Assembly (NCBI RefSeq): GCF_002814095.1
Contig: NZ_CP021913.1
Location: forward strand, 4,098,501 to 4,162,500
DNA: 64,000 nucleotides
Direction of reading: 5' to 3'
Origin: Sagittula sp. P11
Lineage (GTDB): Bacteria > Pseudomonadota > Alphaproteobacteria > Rhodobacterales > Rhodobacteraceae
Positions 63,377 through 64,000 of the stretch are shown piece by piece. The position numbers and the translations under genes are program-made. How positions within the stretch are numbered: the first letter of the stretch is position 1; every line of letters starts with the position of its first letter. The notes beneath the pieces are model-generated. The model ran no database searches. It was not told the DNA's origin and worked only from the letters and a program-made list of their open reading frames with translations.

Positions 63377-64000
63377 ATGATCCTCTTGTCCCGCGGACGC
63401 TATGCCGCCCGGCTGGCCGCCGGGCCCGCCGACGTGGCCGCGGCGCAGGCGCTGCGCGGGCGGGCCTTCCTTGCCGGCGCGCGGTCCGACACCGACGCCT
63501 TCGACGCCATCTGCGATCACGTTCTGGTCGAGGACCTGAGGAGCGGGCGGCTGGTCTGCTGCTTCCGTTTCCTGCGCCTGGGCAGCGGGGCGGAGATCGG
63601 GCGCAGCTATGCCGCACAGTATTACGACTTGTCCCGGCTGGAGGCCTTCGGCGGCCCGATGGTCGAGATGGGCCGCTTCTGCGTCGATCCGGAGGTGCAC
63701 GACCCCGATGTGCTGCGCCTGGCCTGGGGGGCGATGACCGCCTACGTGGACGGGCAGGGGGTGGAGCTGCTGTTCGGCTGCGCCTCCTTCGCGGGGACGG
63801 ATGCGCGTGTCTATTCCGACGCCTTCGCCATGCTGAAGGCGCGGCACCTGGCGCCCGCGCGCTGGCTGCCGCGGGTGAAGGCGGGGGACGTCTACCCGTT
63901 TGCCCAGCGGCTGCGGCGCAAGCCCGATACGCGCAAGGGGCTGCTGCGGATGCCGCCCCTGCTGCGCACCTACCTGCTGATGGGCGGCTGGGTGTCGGAT
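63377..64000 (+). CDS. olsB: L-ornithine N(alpha)-acyltransferase OlsB (3' end outside window)
   Basis: The first enzyme of ornithine lipid synthesis; it moves a 3-hydroxyacyl chain from ACP to ornithine. 208 residues are visible before the window ends. Landmarks are VCCFRFLRLGSGAEIGRSYA, then AAQYYDLSRLEAF and MVEMGRFCVDPEVHDPDVLR, the conserved blocks of OlsB-type GNAT-fold enzymes. ATG 63377 is used; an ATG at 63360 in another frame stops after six codons. olsA, often adjacent, would lie beyond the window. Ornithine lipids often rise under phosphate limitation. Confidence 0.9.
   Translation, partial: MILLSRGRYAARLAAGPADVAAAQALRGRAFLAGARSDTDAFDAICDHVLVEDLRSGRLVCCFRFLRLGSGAEIGRSYAAQYYDLSRLEAFGGPMVEMGRFCVDPEVHDPDVLRLAWGAMTAYVDGQGVELLFGCASFAGTDARVYSDAFAMLKARHLAPARWLPRVKAGDVYPFAQRLRRKPDTRKGLLRMPPLLRTYLLMGGWVSD

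Overview
The window looks like a chromosomal segment of an alphaproteobacterium of the Rhodobacterales (Roseobacter type). The evidence is the high G+C coding sequence, a zapA-tkt pair, an OlsB-type ornithine lipid acyltransferase, a PPK2, a long-form dCTP deaminase, an N-terminally extended ribosomal protein S9, and the cdsA-dxr-rseP-bamA-skp-fabZ-lpxA-lpxI-lpxB block. I see no phage, insertion sequence, CRISPR array or rRNA. There is one tRNA (Pro, GGG).

Layout. 1-2530: end of a PLP aminotransferase, a GNAT acetyltransferase and rplM-rpsI. 2571-6063: a surface-glycan pair (glycosyltransferase, convergent sulfotransferase), a TetR regulator and PPK2. 6191-12160: a lipoprotein L,D-transpeptidase, metA with an alpha/beta hydrolase, a secreted unknown, ssb, a lytic transglycosylase and a membrane protein with a degenerate PilZ-like domain. 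12331-18851 (minus strand): a complete peptide-type ABC importer. 19098-22705: an AraC regulator coupled to miaA, then pyrH, then a GlxA-type regulator sitting between pyrH and frr. 22945-34483: ribosome recycling, isoprenoid/phospholipid precursors, outer-membrane assembly and lipid A synthesis, all on the plus strand. 34484-41647: a gene-poor convergent gap with tandem palindromes, a small kinase, tkt, a coiled-coil protein with zapA, glutaredoxin/BolA and exonuclease III. 41648-45028: the most unusual region (below). 45125-56144: erpA, dgt, an SDR-like protein, a cation/proton antiporter, argS, a SPOR protein, nagZ, scpA-scpB and small envelope proteins. 56326-64000: dCTP deaminase, tRNA-Pro, a MerR-type regulator with a long acidic tail, ihfA, then plsX-fabH with rpmF and yceD upstream, bamE, and the start of olsB.

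The candidate for an undescribed system is the three-gene operon 42104-44924. Its first gene encodes a 257-residue protein made almost entirely of twelve 20-residue repeats with the invariant core VE(A/M)FTSWS. The second encodes a 352-residue protein of a family I cannot assign. The third encodes an EamA-type ten-helix transporter whose start overlaps the second gene's stop. The DNA copies of the repeat differ almost only at synonymous positions, so the peptide sequence has been under strong selection. Upstream lies a 456-base non-coding region with an A+T-rich stretch, two good DnaA boxes plus a near match, three TTAA tetramers at exact 10-base spacing, and a perfect inverted repeat. A multi-core precursor peptide with a partner and an exporter is one reading. 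An intracellular repeat scaffold is another. A replication-origin-like role for the leader is a separate possibility.

Limits: everything was read by eye. Family names rest on motifs and gene order, and start codons marked uncertain were chosen by ribosome-binding-site spacing.
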